Shown here: piece by piece, positions 1-6,634 of the stretch
Layout of the letters: each line of letters opens with the position of its first letter
How positions within the stretch are numbered: the stretch's first letter is position 1
NCBI GenBank assembly: GCA_013215025.1
Contig: JABSRR010000051.1
Location: 1-9,389, forward strand
DNA: 9,389 nt
Reading direction: 5' to 3'
Source of the DNA: Pseudomonadales bacterium
Lineage (GTDB): Bacteria; Pseudomonadota; Gammaproteobacteria; Pseudomonadales; DT-91
Notes under the pieces: model-generated
What the model was told of the DNA's origin: nothing
Seen by the model: the letters and a program-made list of their open reading frames with translations, nothing else
The model's database searches: none
Translations under genes and position numbers: made by a program

Positions 1-21
1 AAGGTTATCCTATTAGCTTGC

Positions 22-474
22 TTATCTGGCTAACAAGCCCTGCAAAATGAGTCGAAGCGCAGTCCATTCACTGCGTAAAAATCCTGACACCTTTGGGCGA
101 TCGTCGTCAACATCTTGCTGACGGCGATGATAGAAAATATGTGCCTGCAGTTCGGGCAGCGATATCTCTGGCGGGTAGTTTTGCGCAGGCACAATCGCAG
201 CGCTGAGACCTGGCAACAGCGGTAAAAACGCTACAACCGGGGCATCACAGTGTCGACATAAGCCGCGACGCAACATCGACCATGAGGAAGTAAAATAAAG
301 CTGCGAGGGGTCAAGCAGTTTAAGCTGTTTTGCATTCACGATGCTGGCGTCAGAATATGGCTGTTGATAAATCGCTTGGCAGGTTTCGCAGTGACAGCGA
401 AACCGCGCACAGGCTGTTGTACTTAGCTGCACAACAGCACTGCCACAGCGACAGGCGCAGTTAATGCTGGTCAT
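22..474 (-). CDS. CENP-V/GFA-domain zinc-binding protein
   Basis: The 150-aa product carries the cysteine pattern of the GFA (glutathione-dependent formaldehyde-activating enzyme-like, CENP-V) fold. A CxCG motif lies at residues 8-11, CHCxxC at 27-32 and CxxC at 73-76, giving the seven cysteines expected to hold two zinc ions. The length suits a single-domain GFA protein. Family members are soluble. Most have no proven substrate, and the formaldehyde-glutathione activity of the founding member should not be carried over to this one. The basic, arginine-containing C-terminal tail (about 115-150) is not part of the core fold. The ATG at 474 is the first start in frame but has no clear Shine-Dalgarno sequence. 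The membrane-protein gene ends 61 bases upstream on the same strand with no evident terminator between them, so the two may be co-transcribed. The family is secure, the function unknown. Confidence 0.85.
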   Translation of the reverse strand: MTSINCACRCGSAVVQLSTTACARFRCHCETCQAIYQQPYSDASIVNAKQLKLLDPSQLYFTSSWSMLRRGLCRHCDAPVVAFLPLLPGLSAAIVPAQNYPPEISLPELQAHIFYHRRQQDVDDDRPKVSGFLRSEWTALRLILQGLLAR

Positions 475-535
475 ATGAAGCTGTGTTAGGGTTTTTCTGT
501 AATGCGTGTTTCAATATTAAATCAGCCTCGCTGTC

Positions 536-907
536 TTACTCAGCAGACTGCTGTGCTGCCTGCCGCGCTTTGCGAACGGCAATAAAACTCGCAATGAAAC
601 AGCCCATCGCCACAGCGCTACTCAGCATCATTAGGCCTACTCTTAACATCGCTAGGCTATCGCCGCGCGCTATCGCACCTTTTAATGGCATAAACAAGGC
701 TACTAACAGTAATAGCGTTAGTAATACCGCGATGTGACTAACTACTTTATGTTCTGACTTTACCCCGGGGCTGCAGATAAGCAGTAGCAGGCCAAACATC
801 GCCGGAATTAGCGCCGTTAATGAAGGGGCATCGGATGATAAATAGCCCCAGCCAGATAAGGCAATTAATACCAAAGCATTGATAAGATTAGCTTTAAACG
901 CAGACAT
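536..907 (-). CDS. Small four-helix inner-membrane protein, conserved, function unknown
   Basis: The 123-aa product is almost entirely hydrophobic. Membrane segments are visible at about residues 8-23, 31-46, 56-73 and 87-112, followed by a short polar, basic tail (RKARQAAQQ) that predicts a cytoplasmic C-terminus. The N-terminus (MSAFKANLINALVLIAL) resembles an uncharacterised membrane protein family I recall from gammaproteobacteria and Bacteroidetes, for which I know no function. An ATG at 919 is also in frame, but the one at 907 is preferred: a GGAG (914-917, minus strand) stands six bases before it, and the family signature starts there. An inverted repeat at 925-965 lies just upstream in the probable leader. 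The GFA-type gene follows 61 bases downstream and may share its transcript. Confidence 0.8.
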   Translation of the reverse strand: MSAFKANLINALVLIALSGWGYLSSDAPSLTALIPAMFGLLLLICSPGVKSEHKVVSHIAVLLTLLLLVALFMPLKGAIARGDSLAMLRVGLMMLSSAVAMGCFIASFIAVRKARQAAQQSAE

Positions 908-924
908 AGTGAGCTCCATAAAGG

Positions 925-965
925 CGAGTATTGGGATTTAATAAAATGTAATCTCAAAATACTCG
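925..965. repeat. 41-bp inverted repeat (possible leader hairpin or operator)
   Basis: CGAGTATT at 925-932 is matched exactly by its reverse complement AATACTCG at 958-965. Inside it GATT (935-938) can pair with AATC (950-953), leaving an 11-base loop. The element sits 17 bases upstream of the Shine-Dalgarno/start of the minus-strand membrane-protein gene at 907 and about 90 bases upstream of the divergent lipoprotein gene. It could act as an mRNA leader hairpin for the former or as a protein-binding site serving either gene. The sequence shows the symmetry but not the function. It is not a typical terminator because no T-run follows on either strand. Confidence 0.5.
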
Positions 966-987
966 TATTAGAAAGTGAAGTTTGATA

Positions 988-1010
988 ATTTATTCAATAT
1001 AAGAATAAAT
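988..1010. repeat. 8-bp inverted repeat in the lipoprotein gene control region
   Basis: ATTTATTC (988-995) and its exact reverse complement GAATAAAT (1003-1010) flank a 7-base spacer (AATATAA). The dyad is centred near 999, about 25 bases upstream of the -10 hexamer at 1024-1029, so it covers the position where a -35 element would be. That placement fits a regulator binding site, but the sequence is AT-rich, which raises the odds of a chance dyad. Confidence 0.4.
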
Positions 1011-1023
1011 ACAGTGTAACAAA

Positions 1024-1029
1024 TATAAT
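1024..1029 (+). promoter_or_regulatory. Likely -10 element for the lipoprotein gene
   Basis: A perfect TATAAT lies 27 bases before the ATG at 1057, implying a 5' leader of roughly 20 bases. No good TTGACA-like -35 is present at 16-18 bases upstream; that stretch (about 1000-1006) is occupied by the right arm of the inverted repeat at 988-1010. The promoter may therefore depend on an activator, which is inference. Confidence 0.45.
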
Positions 1030-1056
1030 AAATCTCTGAAGATATAAGGACGTATC

Positions 1057-2754
1057 ATGAAAAATTCGGCTTTTCTCCTGCTTTTAACAGCCTTTATCAG
1101 CACCTTATTTAGCGCCTGTGTTGAAATTAATTTCGAGGCAACCGCAACAACCCAAACAGATAGTAATGCAGCTAGCGGTTCGACACTGACTGGCCAGTTA
1201 TCTGATTCCTATATTCAAGGGCTCAATTATATCGCTACGCCCAGTGGTTTAAACGGCGTAACAGATGCCTTTGGTTCATTTCGTTTTCAGCCGGGTGATG
1301 TCGTAACCTTTTCCTTAGGCCCAATTACCTTACCCGAGCTTAGAGCTAACCAAGACGAAATATTTTACGATTTGTTCGATCTCACCGGAGAATCCAGCGA
1401 CGCTATATCCCCAGCTCAGGCTGAAAAAGCCACCAAAATTGCGCTATTTTTACAAACCCTAGATACTGATGGCGACGATAGCAATGGCATTCAGCTGCCA
1501 ACGGTCACTGATGTTGCCAATGTCAGCTCAGATGAGACGGTGACATTAGGCATGGATGATGATGCATTTACGCTAAGCGTATTGTTTCAAAATGTTAGAC
1601 TGAATGGCCAGAATGACGTTGTTTATAGCAATATCTCGGTTAATGAAACAGCTTTGGCAAATGCTCTTGAAAAGTTAAAGCAGAACTCAGGCGCGCAACA
1701 GGAAACATCGCTCAAATGGACCTATATTGACGATTCTTTCACTACCTTTGCAGCTGCGCTGGCATCAGCATACCCCAACGGCCCTACTGCAGAACAAGAA
1801 AATGATTTTATTGCCACCTACCAGCTGCCGAGCACAATTTTTAGTGGCCAACGTTTTTCCTATATTCCTTTAACAATTGCTGTGCAAGATTTTGAAAATA
1901 AAGGCTTGATTCGCGGTCTGCGCCCCAATGCGACTTTCGAACAAGATCCAATCTATGCAGCTCAGGTAAATAATTCGCAGCCTATTAATATCCCAGGAGG
2001 CTTTGTGTTTTCCTCGGGTAATACCTTTGTTCCAGCCATCGCCTCTGATGCTGCAGTTGGTGATTATCAGTTGTTAGACAGTAATAATGAGGTCATTACA
2101 GCGGTTAATAGTGCCACTGAATTTCATGCCCTGCGGTTAAACATTTATCAAGTTGATATCGACAGTACAGGCGCAAGTGACAACCTTATTGTGTCGCAAG
2201 GTGCTTGTGATGCTGTTGAGATAATTAGGCCTATTCAAGGTAAAACTTTCGATGCAACGTTATATTCCGCAATTATTGAACAGTATGACGGTGACCTGTG
2301 CAGTTTATCGAATGCTGAATTACTTGCTCTGGATGTGGATAAGGTTTATCTGGGTGAATTTTTAGAACCAGAATTAGTGCCACAAGCAATTACTTTAGAT
2401 GCGACTAACAGCGCAACAGTTGAAAATCTCTTACTTGCGTCCAGTTCTGATTGTAGAGCAATTGCACCAAGCGAGGGCGTGATTTCGAGATGCCAGTCAG
2501 GTGAAGAACTATTTGAGCTGTTTGAACTTACACCAGGTGATTATAATATCAGTTTTAGTGCAGCTGCTGATGCCAATGTTCGTTTAGGTGTGCTCGATGT
2601 GGCAAGCTCAAGTGTGCTAGATGTGATAGATGTTGTTAACACAAGCACCGTTAGCGGCAGCTTAAGCATTAATGACAATCAATACATCTTTGTTTCAAAC
2701 GTAAGCTTTACCGAAGTCGAGTACAGCTTAGAACTTCAGCGCCAAATCCCTTAG
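1057..2754 (+). CDS. Large secreted lipoprotein with C-terminal PPC-like beta-sandwich
   Basis: The 565-aa product starts with a lipoprotein signal peptide: a charged start, a hydrophobic stretch (6-18) and the lipobox FSAC with C21 as the lipidation site. Residue +2 is Val, not Asp, so outer-membrane delivery is expected in a gammaproteobacterium. Residues about 41-150 match a module common in marine gammaproteobacterial lipoproteins, with the phrases GVTDAFGSFRFQPGD and SLGPITLPEL followed by an Asp-rich loop (DTDGDDSNG, 136-144) that may bind calcium. The middle (about 220-440) is unrecognised. The last 90 or so residues (ELFELTPGDYNISFSAAADA onward) look like a PPC-type beta-sandwich as found on secreted enzymes. 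Cysteines at 384/415 and 466/479 could form disulfides. No protease or other catalytic motif was seen. The start is supported by AAGGA (1046-1050) six bases upstream. The gene is monocistronic. A surface-binding or structural role is inference. Confidence 0.75.
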   Translation: MKNSAFLLLLTAFISTLFSACVEINFEATATTQTDSNAASGSTLTGQLSDSYIQGLNYIATPSGLNGVTDAFGSFRFQPGDVVTFSLGPITLPELRANQDEIFYDLFDLTGESSDAISPAQAEKATKIALFLQTLDTDGDDSNGIQLPTVTDVANVSSDETVTLGMDDDAFTLSVLFQNVRLNGQNDVVYSNISVNETALANALEKLKQNSGAQQETSLKWTYIDDSFTTFAAALASAYPNGPTAEQENDFIATYQLPSTIFSGQRFSYIPLTIAVQDFENKGLIRGLRPNATFEQDPIYAAQVNNSQPINIPGGFVFSSGNTFVPAIASDAAVGDYQLLDSNNEVITAVNSATEFHALRLNIYQVDIDSTGASDNLIVSQGACDAVEIIRPIQGKTFDATLYSAIIEQYDGDLCSLSNAELLALDVDKVYLGEFLEPELVPQAITLDATNSATVENLLLASSSDCRAIAPSEGVISRCQSGEELFELFELTPGDYNISFSAAADANVRLGVLDVASSSVLDVIDVVNTSTVSGSLSINDNQYIFVSNVSFTEVEYSLELQRQIP

Positions 2755-2765
2755 CTAGTTTGCAA

Positions 2766-2809
2766 GCTGTATTAGCTAAATTGCAGGCTGGCTGTATTAA
2801 TGCAGCTGC
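2766..2809. repeat. Short degenerate repeats after the lipoprotein gene
   Basis: GCTGTATTA occurs at 2766-2774 and again at 2791-2799, each followed within about 15 bases by a TGCAG word. A 10-bp perfect palindrome TGCAGCTGCA lies at 2801-2810. This may be a decayed tandem duplication. No function is evident. Confidence 0.3.
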
Positions 2810-2823
2810 ACTAAATAGTATAA

Positions 2824-2844
2824 GCCTTGTGTATTTTACAAGGC
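2824..2844. terminator. Probable bidirectional terminator between convergent genes
   Basis: GCCTTGT (2824-2830) pairs perfectly with ACAAGGC (2838-2844) around a 7-base AT-rich loop. It lies between the ends of the convergent lipoprotein (2754) and acyl-CoA dehydrogenase (2863) genes, where a shared terminator is expected. The T-tract is weak on both strands (the minus-strand transcript continues TTATACTATTT), so termination strength is uncertain. Confidence 0.55.
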
Positions 2845-2862
2845 AAATTATCCTGCAATAGT

Positions 2863-4629
2863 CTAAAATTCAGCCACACTAAAACTGCTAATACTGTCTT
2901 TGCCCGCGGTAATTTCATCCTGCAGCGCTAACATTTCACCTTTGTAAAGGCGGTAAAAATGATTAGCCGATTTCGCCTGGCTGCTGATAAATTCGTCGCT
3001 ATATTTTTCAGCCACTTCTGGCTTTTCAGCAGTGCTGGCCATCTTGGCCCAAAGCGCAGCCTGTGTGGTTAATGCAAACATGCGCAGTAACGGCGTAGCC
3101 GCTGCGCCCGCTTCTTCGGGGTCCTGCATTGCCGCCTGCATCAGCCATTGCAAGGTTGCTTGCAGCGTGCTGATAAAACTTTTGACATGACTTTGATGAA
3201 TATCGTTAGCATCCACCAGCAGCTTGTTTAAAGCTGCAAAGTAGGTGTTAGGTAGTCGACCGTTACGCATCAGCAATTTACGGCCAACTAGGTCCAAGGC
3301 TTGGATGCCATTGGTGCCTTCGTAGATGCGTGCGATACGGGCATCGCGCAGTAACTGCTCCAATGGCCAGTCTTTGGTAAAGCCAGAGCCGCCCATTAAC
3401 TGCAGGCCCTGATCGATCGAATAAAACCCCTCATCAGTAAGATGGGCTTTAACAATTGGTGTCATCAGCTGCACAATATCATCAGCTTGCTCGCGCGCCT
3501 CTGGGCTGTCGGCAGCATGACTCAGATCGAGATGCCAGGCCGTCCAGTAGGCCATCGCGCGGCTGCCTTCGGTGAACAGTTTTTGCCTTAACAGCATGCG
3601 GCGTACATCGGCATGCACAATAATCGGATCAGCCGCCAGCTCAGGCTCAGCTGCACCACTTAAAGCGCGGCTTTGTAAACGTTCTTTAGCAAAGTTGAGC
3701 GACACTTGATAGGCAGTCTCAGCCAGCCCCAAGCCTTGCGTGCCAACCATTAAACGGGCTGCGTTCATCATCGTGAACATGCATTTTAAGCCTTCGTTTT
3801 CCTTACCAACGAGCCAGCCTTTGGCGCCTTCGAAATTCATGACGCAAGTAGCGCTGCCATTGATGCCCATTTTATGTTCTAGTCCACCGCAGTGCAGTGT
3901 ATTAGCCGACTGATCATCAAACAGCTTGGGCACCAAAAATAGCGAAATCCCCTTGCTGGTATTTGGTGCGCCGGGCAGTTTGGCCAAGACTAAATGCAGA
4001 ATATTATCACTTAAGTCGTGGTCGCCCCCGGTAATCCAAATTTTAGTGCCGGTAATATCAAAACTGCCGTCATCATTGGGCGTGGCTTTGGTGCGAATCA
4101 AGCCCAAGTCGGTGCCGCAGTGTGGCTCGGTTAAACACATGGTGCCGGTGACCGCACCAGAAATCAGTGGCGCTAAATATTTGTCTTGCAGTGCGGCGCT
4201 GCCGTGAGCGGTTAATGCGTCAATCGCTCCGTGCGAAAGGCCGGGGTACATGCCAAAAGCTAAATTGGTTGAGCACACCATTTCGTCGACCACCATTTTT
4301 AGCGTATGTGGCAGACCTTGGCCGCCAAAGCGTGGGTCAGCCGATAAGCCACTCCAGCCACTTTCTTGATACAGTTGGTAAGCCTCTTTAAAGCCGCTGG
4401 CGGTGGTTACTTGCTTGGTATCGGTCGAGTATTGCGTGCCTTCACGGTCGCCCGCTTGATTGGTTGGCAGCAGCACTTGCTCAGAAAATTTTGCCGCTTC
4501 TTCCATCACAAATTGAAAGGTTTCGGTTGTGGCTTCGGCAAACAGTTCAGTATTGGCAAGATCGCCGCAGTCAAAAACGTCAAACAAGACAAACTGCATA
4601 TGGGTGAGTGGAGTTTGAAAATGGCTCAT
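2863..4629 (-). CDS. Acyl-CoA dehydrogenase, DmdC-like subfamily with C-terminal extension
   Basis: The 588-aa flavoprotein belongs to the long acyl-CoA dehydrogenases that carry a short N-terminal family domain, the three-part ACAD core (about 70-445) and an extra C-terminal helical domain (about 455-588). Visible core motifs are TEPHCGTDLG (167-176) in the FAD/substrate-binding middle domain, GGSGFTKDWPLEQLLRDARI before the active site, and YEGTNGIQ with Glu437, which aligns with the catalytic base of medium-chain ACAD. The FTEGSRAMAYW segment is typical of the DmdC (3-methylmercaptopropionyl-CoA dehydrogenase) group, although many relatives act on ordinary acyl-CoAs. The reaction is FAD-dependent alpha,beta-oxidation passing electrons to ETF. 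No other DMSP or beta-oxidation genes lie nearby, so the substrate cannot be assigned. The ATG at 4629 is preferred over the TTG at 4647: AGGG lies about eight bases before it and the homologous region begins MSHF. Confidence 0.9.
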   Translation of the reverse strand: MSHFQTPLTHMQFVLFDVFDCGDLANTELFAEATTETFQFVMEEAAKFSEQVLLPTNQAGDREGTQYSTDTKQVTTASGFKEAYQLYQESGWSGLSADPRFGGQGLPHTLKMVVDEMVCSTNLAFGMYPGLSHGAIDALTAHGSAALQDKYLAPLISGAVTGTMCLTEPHCGTDLGLIRTKATPNDDGSFDITGTKIWITGGDHDLSDNILHLVLAKLPGAPNTSKGISLFLVPKLFDDQSANTLHCGGLEHKMGINGSATCVMNFEGAKGWLVGKENEGLKCMFTMMNAARLMVGTQGLGLAETAYQVSLNFAKERLQSRALSGAAEPELAADPIIVHADVRRMLLRQKLFTEGSRAMAYWTAWHLDLSHAADSPEAREQADDIVQLMTPIVKAHLTDEGFYSIDQGLQLMGGSGFTKDWPLEQLLRDARIARIYEGTNGIQALDLVGRKLLMRNGRLPNTYFAALNKLLVDANDIHQSHVKSFISTLQATLQWLMQAAMQDPEEAGAAATPLLRMFALTTQAALWAKMASTAEKPEVAEKYSDEFISSQAKSANHFYRLYKGEMLALQDEITAGKDSISSFSVAEF

Positions 4630-4858
4630 ATGATTACCCTGTGGCAAGGCCAGCGTAAGCTTTGGGCGTTAAAGGCAGGGCTGTGCAAGGGTGGTAATAC
4701 CTTGGCAACTCGCCCAAAGAGTCGCGGCGGCGTTATCTAAATATGCAGGAGTGCGACACTCGCAAGGCATGAAGTTTAGACGCAGGTAACAGCATCTTAG
4801 ATCACCGGCAACAGGTCTGGCTTTGTCCTGATTGCGCAGCACAAAACCAGCATTGGCC
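4630..4858. other. Gap without a convincing gene
   Basis: This 229-base stretch separates the symporter and dehydrogenase genes. A 75-codon minus-strand frame (4669-4896) crosses it and overlaps the end of the symporter gene by 38 bases. Its product is Cys-rich and was not recognised, and its start has no Shine-Dalgarno sequence. No clear terminator for the symporter or promoter for the dehydrogenase was found, though both would be expected here. Confidence 0.4.
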
Positions 4859-6130
4859 TTATACCAGCTGCGTTGCCTCATTTTCTGAGCGTGCAATGAC
4901 TACCGCGCAGCAAGAGTCACTAAAAACATTCACTGCAGTGCGCATCATATCCAGAATACGGTCGGTAACCAGTAGCAAACCAATACCCTCCAGTGGCAGT
5001 CCAATCGCGGTTAAGATAACCGCAATCGCCACCAAGCTGGCTGCTGGAATGCCGGCAACGCCAATCGAGGTTAACAGCGCTACCGCAACAATCGTAAACT
5101 GGGTCGCAAAGCTTAGATCAAGGCCGTAGGCTTGGGCTATAAACATGGCTGCCACACACTCATACAGCGCGGTGCCGTCCATATTGATCGTGGCGCCCAA
5201 GGGCAATACAAATGAGCTGGTTTTTTTACTCACGCCGGCTTGGTTTTCGACACAGTCCATGGTCAGCGGCAAGGTGGCGGAAGAGGAGGCGGTGGAGAAC
5301 GCTGTCAATAATGCCGGTGACATCGCCTGATAATGTTTCAGAGGCTTAACCTTGGCCACATACTTAAGTAATACTGCCATGGTAAAGCCTGCATGTAATA
5401 ACAGCGCTAACGTGACCGTGGCCATAAATACCAATAGCGGCACAAACAACGCTAAGCCAGTTTTTGCCATGGTTTCGCCAACCAAGGCAAACACCCCCAA
5501 AGGTGCAAATTTCATCACAAAATTGGTGAGCATGATCATGATTTGCTGCAGTCCCTGCCAAAAATTCATCATAGTTGTTTGTGCATCACCGGTAACACGC
5601 GATAAAAAATAGCCAAATAACAGCGCAAAAAAGATTAAGCCCAGCATTTGTCCCTTAGCCGCAGCATCGACAATATTAGGCGGCACCATACGTAAAAAAA
5701 CCGCCATCACATCAGAGCCACTTTTGCCTTCTACTTTCGCCAGCTGGGCATTCACAGCAGCATCTGAACTTAGCGACAGCTGCGCACGCGCAGGCTCGCC
5801 ATCAATGATGCCTGGGGTAAAAAGGTTTACCAATAGCAAGCCCATCAAAATCGCTAGCAAACTCGACAGCATATAAAAGCCTAGGGTTTTACCGCCCAGA
5901 CGGCTAATCTCAGACGACTCGCCCATATTCGCGATGCCGCAAATGATCGATGACAACACCAAGGGCACAATCAGCATTTTCAGCGCATTAAGAAACAAGG
6001 TGCCGACAAAATCCAGGCTTCCAATCACAGACACGCCAAGCAGGGTAGTTTCTGGGGTAATCAACAGCCCGACGATAATCGCACCGGCGATCGCGATGAG
6101 GATTTGCCAGTGCAGTTTTAGCTTTAACAT
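4859..6130 (-). CDS. Glutamate/aspartate:cation symporter, DAACS (SDF) family
   Basis: The 423-aa inner-membrane protein has the full set of transport-site motifs of the archaeal GltPh/EAAT fold. These are the serine-rich hairpin HP1 (STASSSATLP, 279-288), NMDGT (316-320) in the unwound TM7 that binds Na+, HP2 with GVAGIPAAS (357-365), and the TM8 motif running from D390 to D405. In TM8, D394, R397, T398 and N401 match the substrate-binding residues of GltPh. R397 is the residue that recognises a side-chain carboxylate, so glutamate, aspartate or a C4-dicarboxylate is the expected substrate. Na+ versus H+ coupling cannot be read from the sequence with certainty. AAGGA (6137-6141, minus strand) stands six bases before the ATG. 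A perfect palindrome at 6207-6222 and a candidate promoter at 6167-6196 lie upstream, so the gene probably has its own regulation. Confidence 0.92.
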   Translation of the reverse strand: MLKLKLHWQILIAIAGAIIVGLLITPETTLLGVSVIGSLDFVGTLFLNALKMLIVPLVLSSIICGIANMGESSEISRLGGKTLGFYMLSSLLAILMGLLLVNLFTPGIIDGEPARAQLSLSSDAAVNAQLAKVEGKSGSDVMAVFLRMVPPNIVDAAAKGQMLGLIFFALLFGYFLSRVTGDAQTTMMNFWQGLQQIMIMLTNFVMKFAPLGVFALVGETMAKTGLALFVPLLVFMATVTLALLLHAGFTMAVLLKYVAKVKPLKHYQAMSPALLTAFSTASSSATLPLTMDCVENQAGVSKKTSSFVLPLGATINMDGTALYECVAAMFIAQAYGLDLSFATQFTIVAVALLTSIGVAGIPAASLVAIAVILTAIGLPLEGIGLLLVTDRILDMMRTAVNVFSDSCCAVVIARSENEATQLV

Positions 6131-6166
6131 AAAAAGTCCTTAGGATTTAGCCTGATTGCAGCCGCT

Positions 6167-6196
6167 AACATAGCAATGAATAGGTGACGGGCTCAA
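6167..6196 (-). promoter_or_regulatory. Candidate sigma-70-type promoter for the symporter gene
   Basis: On the minus strand TTGAGC (6191-6196) and TATGTT (6167-6172) are spaced by 18 bases, four of six consensus matches each. The implied start site lies about 30 bases before the symporter ATG. The match is modest. The location, just downstream of the palindrome at 6207-6222, adds some support. Confidence 0.35.
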
Positions 6197-6206
6197 GCCT
6201 TAATGG

Positions 6207-6222
6207 GCTTAAACGTTTAAGC
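6207..6222. promoter_or_regulatory. Perfect 16-bp palindrome, LacI/GalR-type operator candidate
   Basis: GCTTAAACGTTTAAGC is a perfect dyad with a central CG and an AAACGTTT core. That architecture is the hallmark of LacI/GalR-family operators; compare the E. coli PurR (ACGCAAACGTTTGCGT) and Cra (GCTGAAACGTTTCAGC) consensus sites, the latter differing at only two symmetric positions. It lies 77 bases before the symporter start, just upstream of the candidate -35, between the symporter gene and the stop of the gene behind it. Control of the symporter by a LacI-family protein is inferred. The regulator gene is not in the window. Confidence 0.55.
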
Positions 6223-6224
6223 AG

Positions 6225-6251
6225 CACAGGCTTGCAGCACAGTGGCCTGTG
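6225..6251. repeat. 7-bp stem immediately after the 115-aa gene, possible weak terminator
   Basis: CACAGGC (6225-6231) and GCCTGTG (6245-6251) form a perfect GC-rich stem with a 13-base loop. It directly abuts the stop codon of the minus-strand gene ending at 6252. No T-run follows, so it is at best a processing hairpin or an atypical terminator. Confidence 0.3.
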
Positions 6252-6599
6252 TCAGTGCGCTGCTAATCTAGCCTGCCAGTTGCCCTGGTGACTTTGCTGG
6301 CAATTTTCTTCGGTGTCAAAGCTGATCTGACGTTTCGGCTGCTTAAGCCCGATCTGCTGCTTGGCCAAATGCTGTTGTATTAAAGCGGCTAAGTCTCGAT
6401 CATGGCTCTGCGCTAAAAACTGCGTCAGTGCTGCATTAGTATCAAACACGCAAATCACCGAGAGCGAGTCTGGAAAGCGCTGATAGTTTACTCGATGGGT
6501 GAGCCAGCTAAAGCCAGCATAAGTTTCCAAGGCTATCTCGCAGACCTCGGTCAGTGCCAAACAGATCGCATTCTCTATTTTTTTATCGCGCTTGCGCAT
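6252..6599 (-). CDS. Conserved 115-aa gammaproteobacterial protein (often mislabelled Fis-family regulator)
   Basis: The product opens MRKRDKKIENAICLALTEVCE, continues through GFSWLTHRVNY (29-39) and VFDTN (51-55), and ends in the motif FDTEENC...HQGNW..RL (94-112). I recall this layout from a conserved gammaproteobacterial family that automatic pipelines label 'Fis family transcriptional regulator'. I see no Fis-type helix-turn-helix near the C-terminus, so that label is doubtful. No signal peptide or membrane segment is present, so it should be cytoplasmic. A GTG at 6608 is also in frame. The ATG at 6599 is preferred because the family sequence starts there, although only a weak AAGTG-type ribosome site precedes it. 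It follows the PNPOx-like gene by 35 bases on the same strand and is probably translated from the same message. Function unknown. Confidence 0.7.
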   Translation of the reverse strand: MRKRDKKIENAICLALTEVCEIALETYAGFSWLTHRVNYQRFPDSLSVICVFDTNAALTQFLAQSHDRDLAALIQQHLAKQQIGLKQPKRQISFDTEENCQQSHQGNWQARLAAH

Positions 6600-6634
6600 A
6601 AATATCACTTAAAGCTGTTTTATGGGCTTGCCGT

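Noticed and set aside
483..737. An 84-codon plus-strand frame opposite the small membrane-protein gene.
   Set aside because: It lies largely antisense to a gene with clear membrane segments and a good start, and shows no domain or ribosome site of its own.
4669..4896. A 75-codon minus-strand frame between the symporter and dehydrogenase genes, with a Cys-rich product.
   Set aside because: It overlaps the symporter gene end, has no ribosome binding site, matches no family I know, and its codon pattern does not look coding. A gene remnant cannot be excluded.
6252..6599. Annotation of the 115-aa protein as a Fis-type transcription regulator.
   Set aside because: No helix-turn-helix is visible near the C-terminus, which instead holds the FDTEENC...GNW motif.
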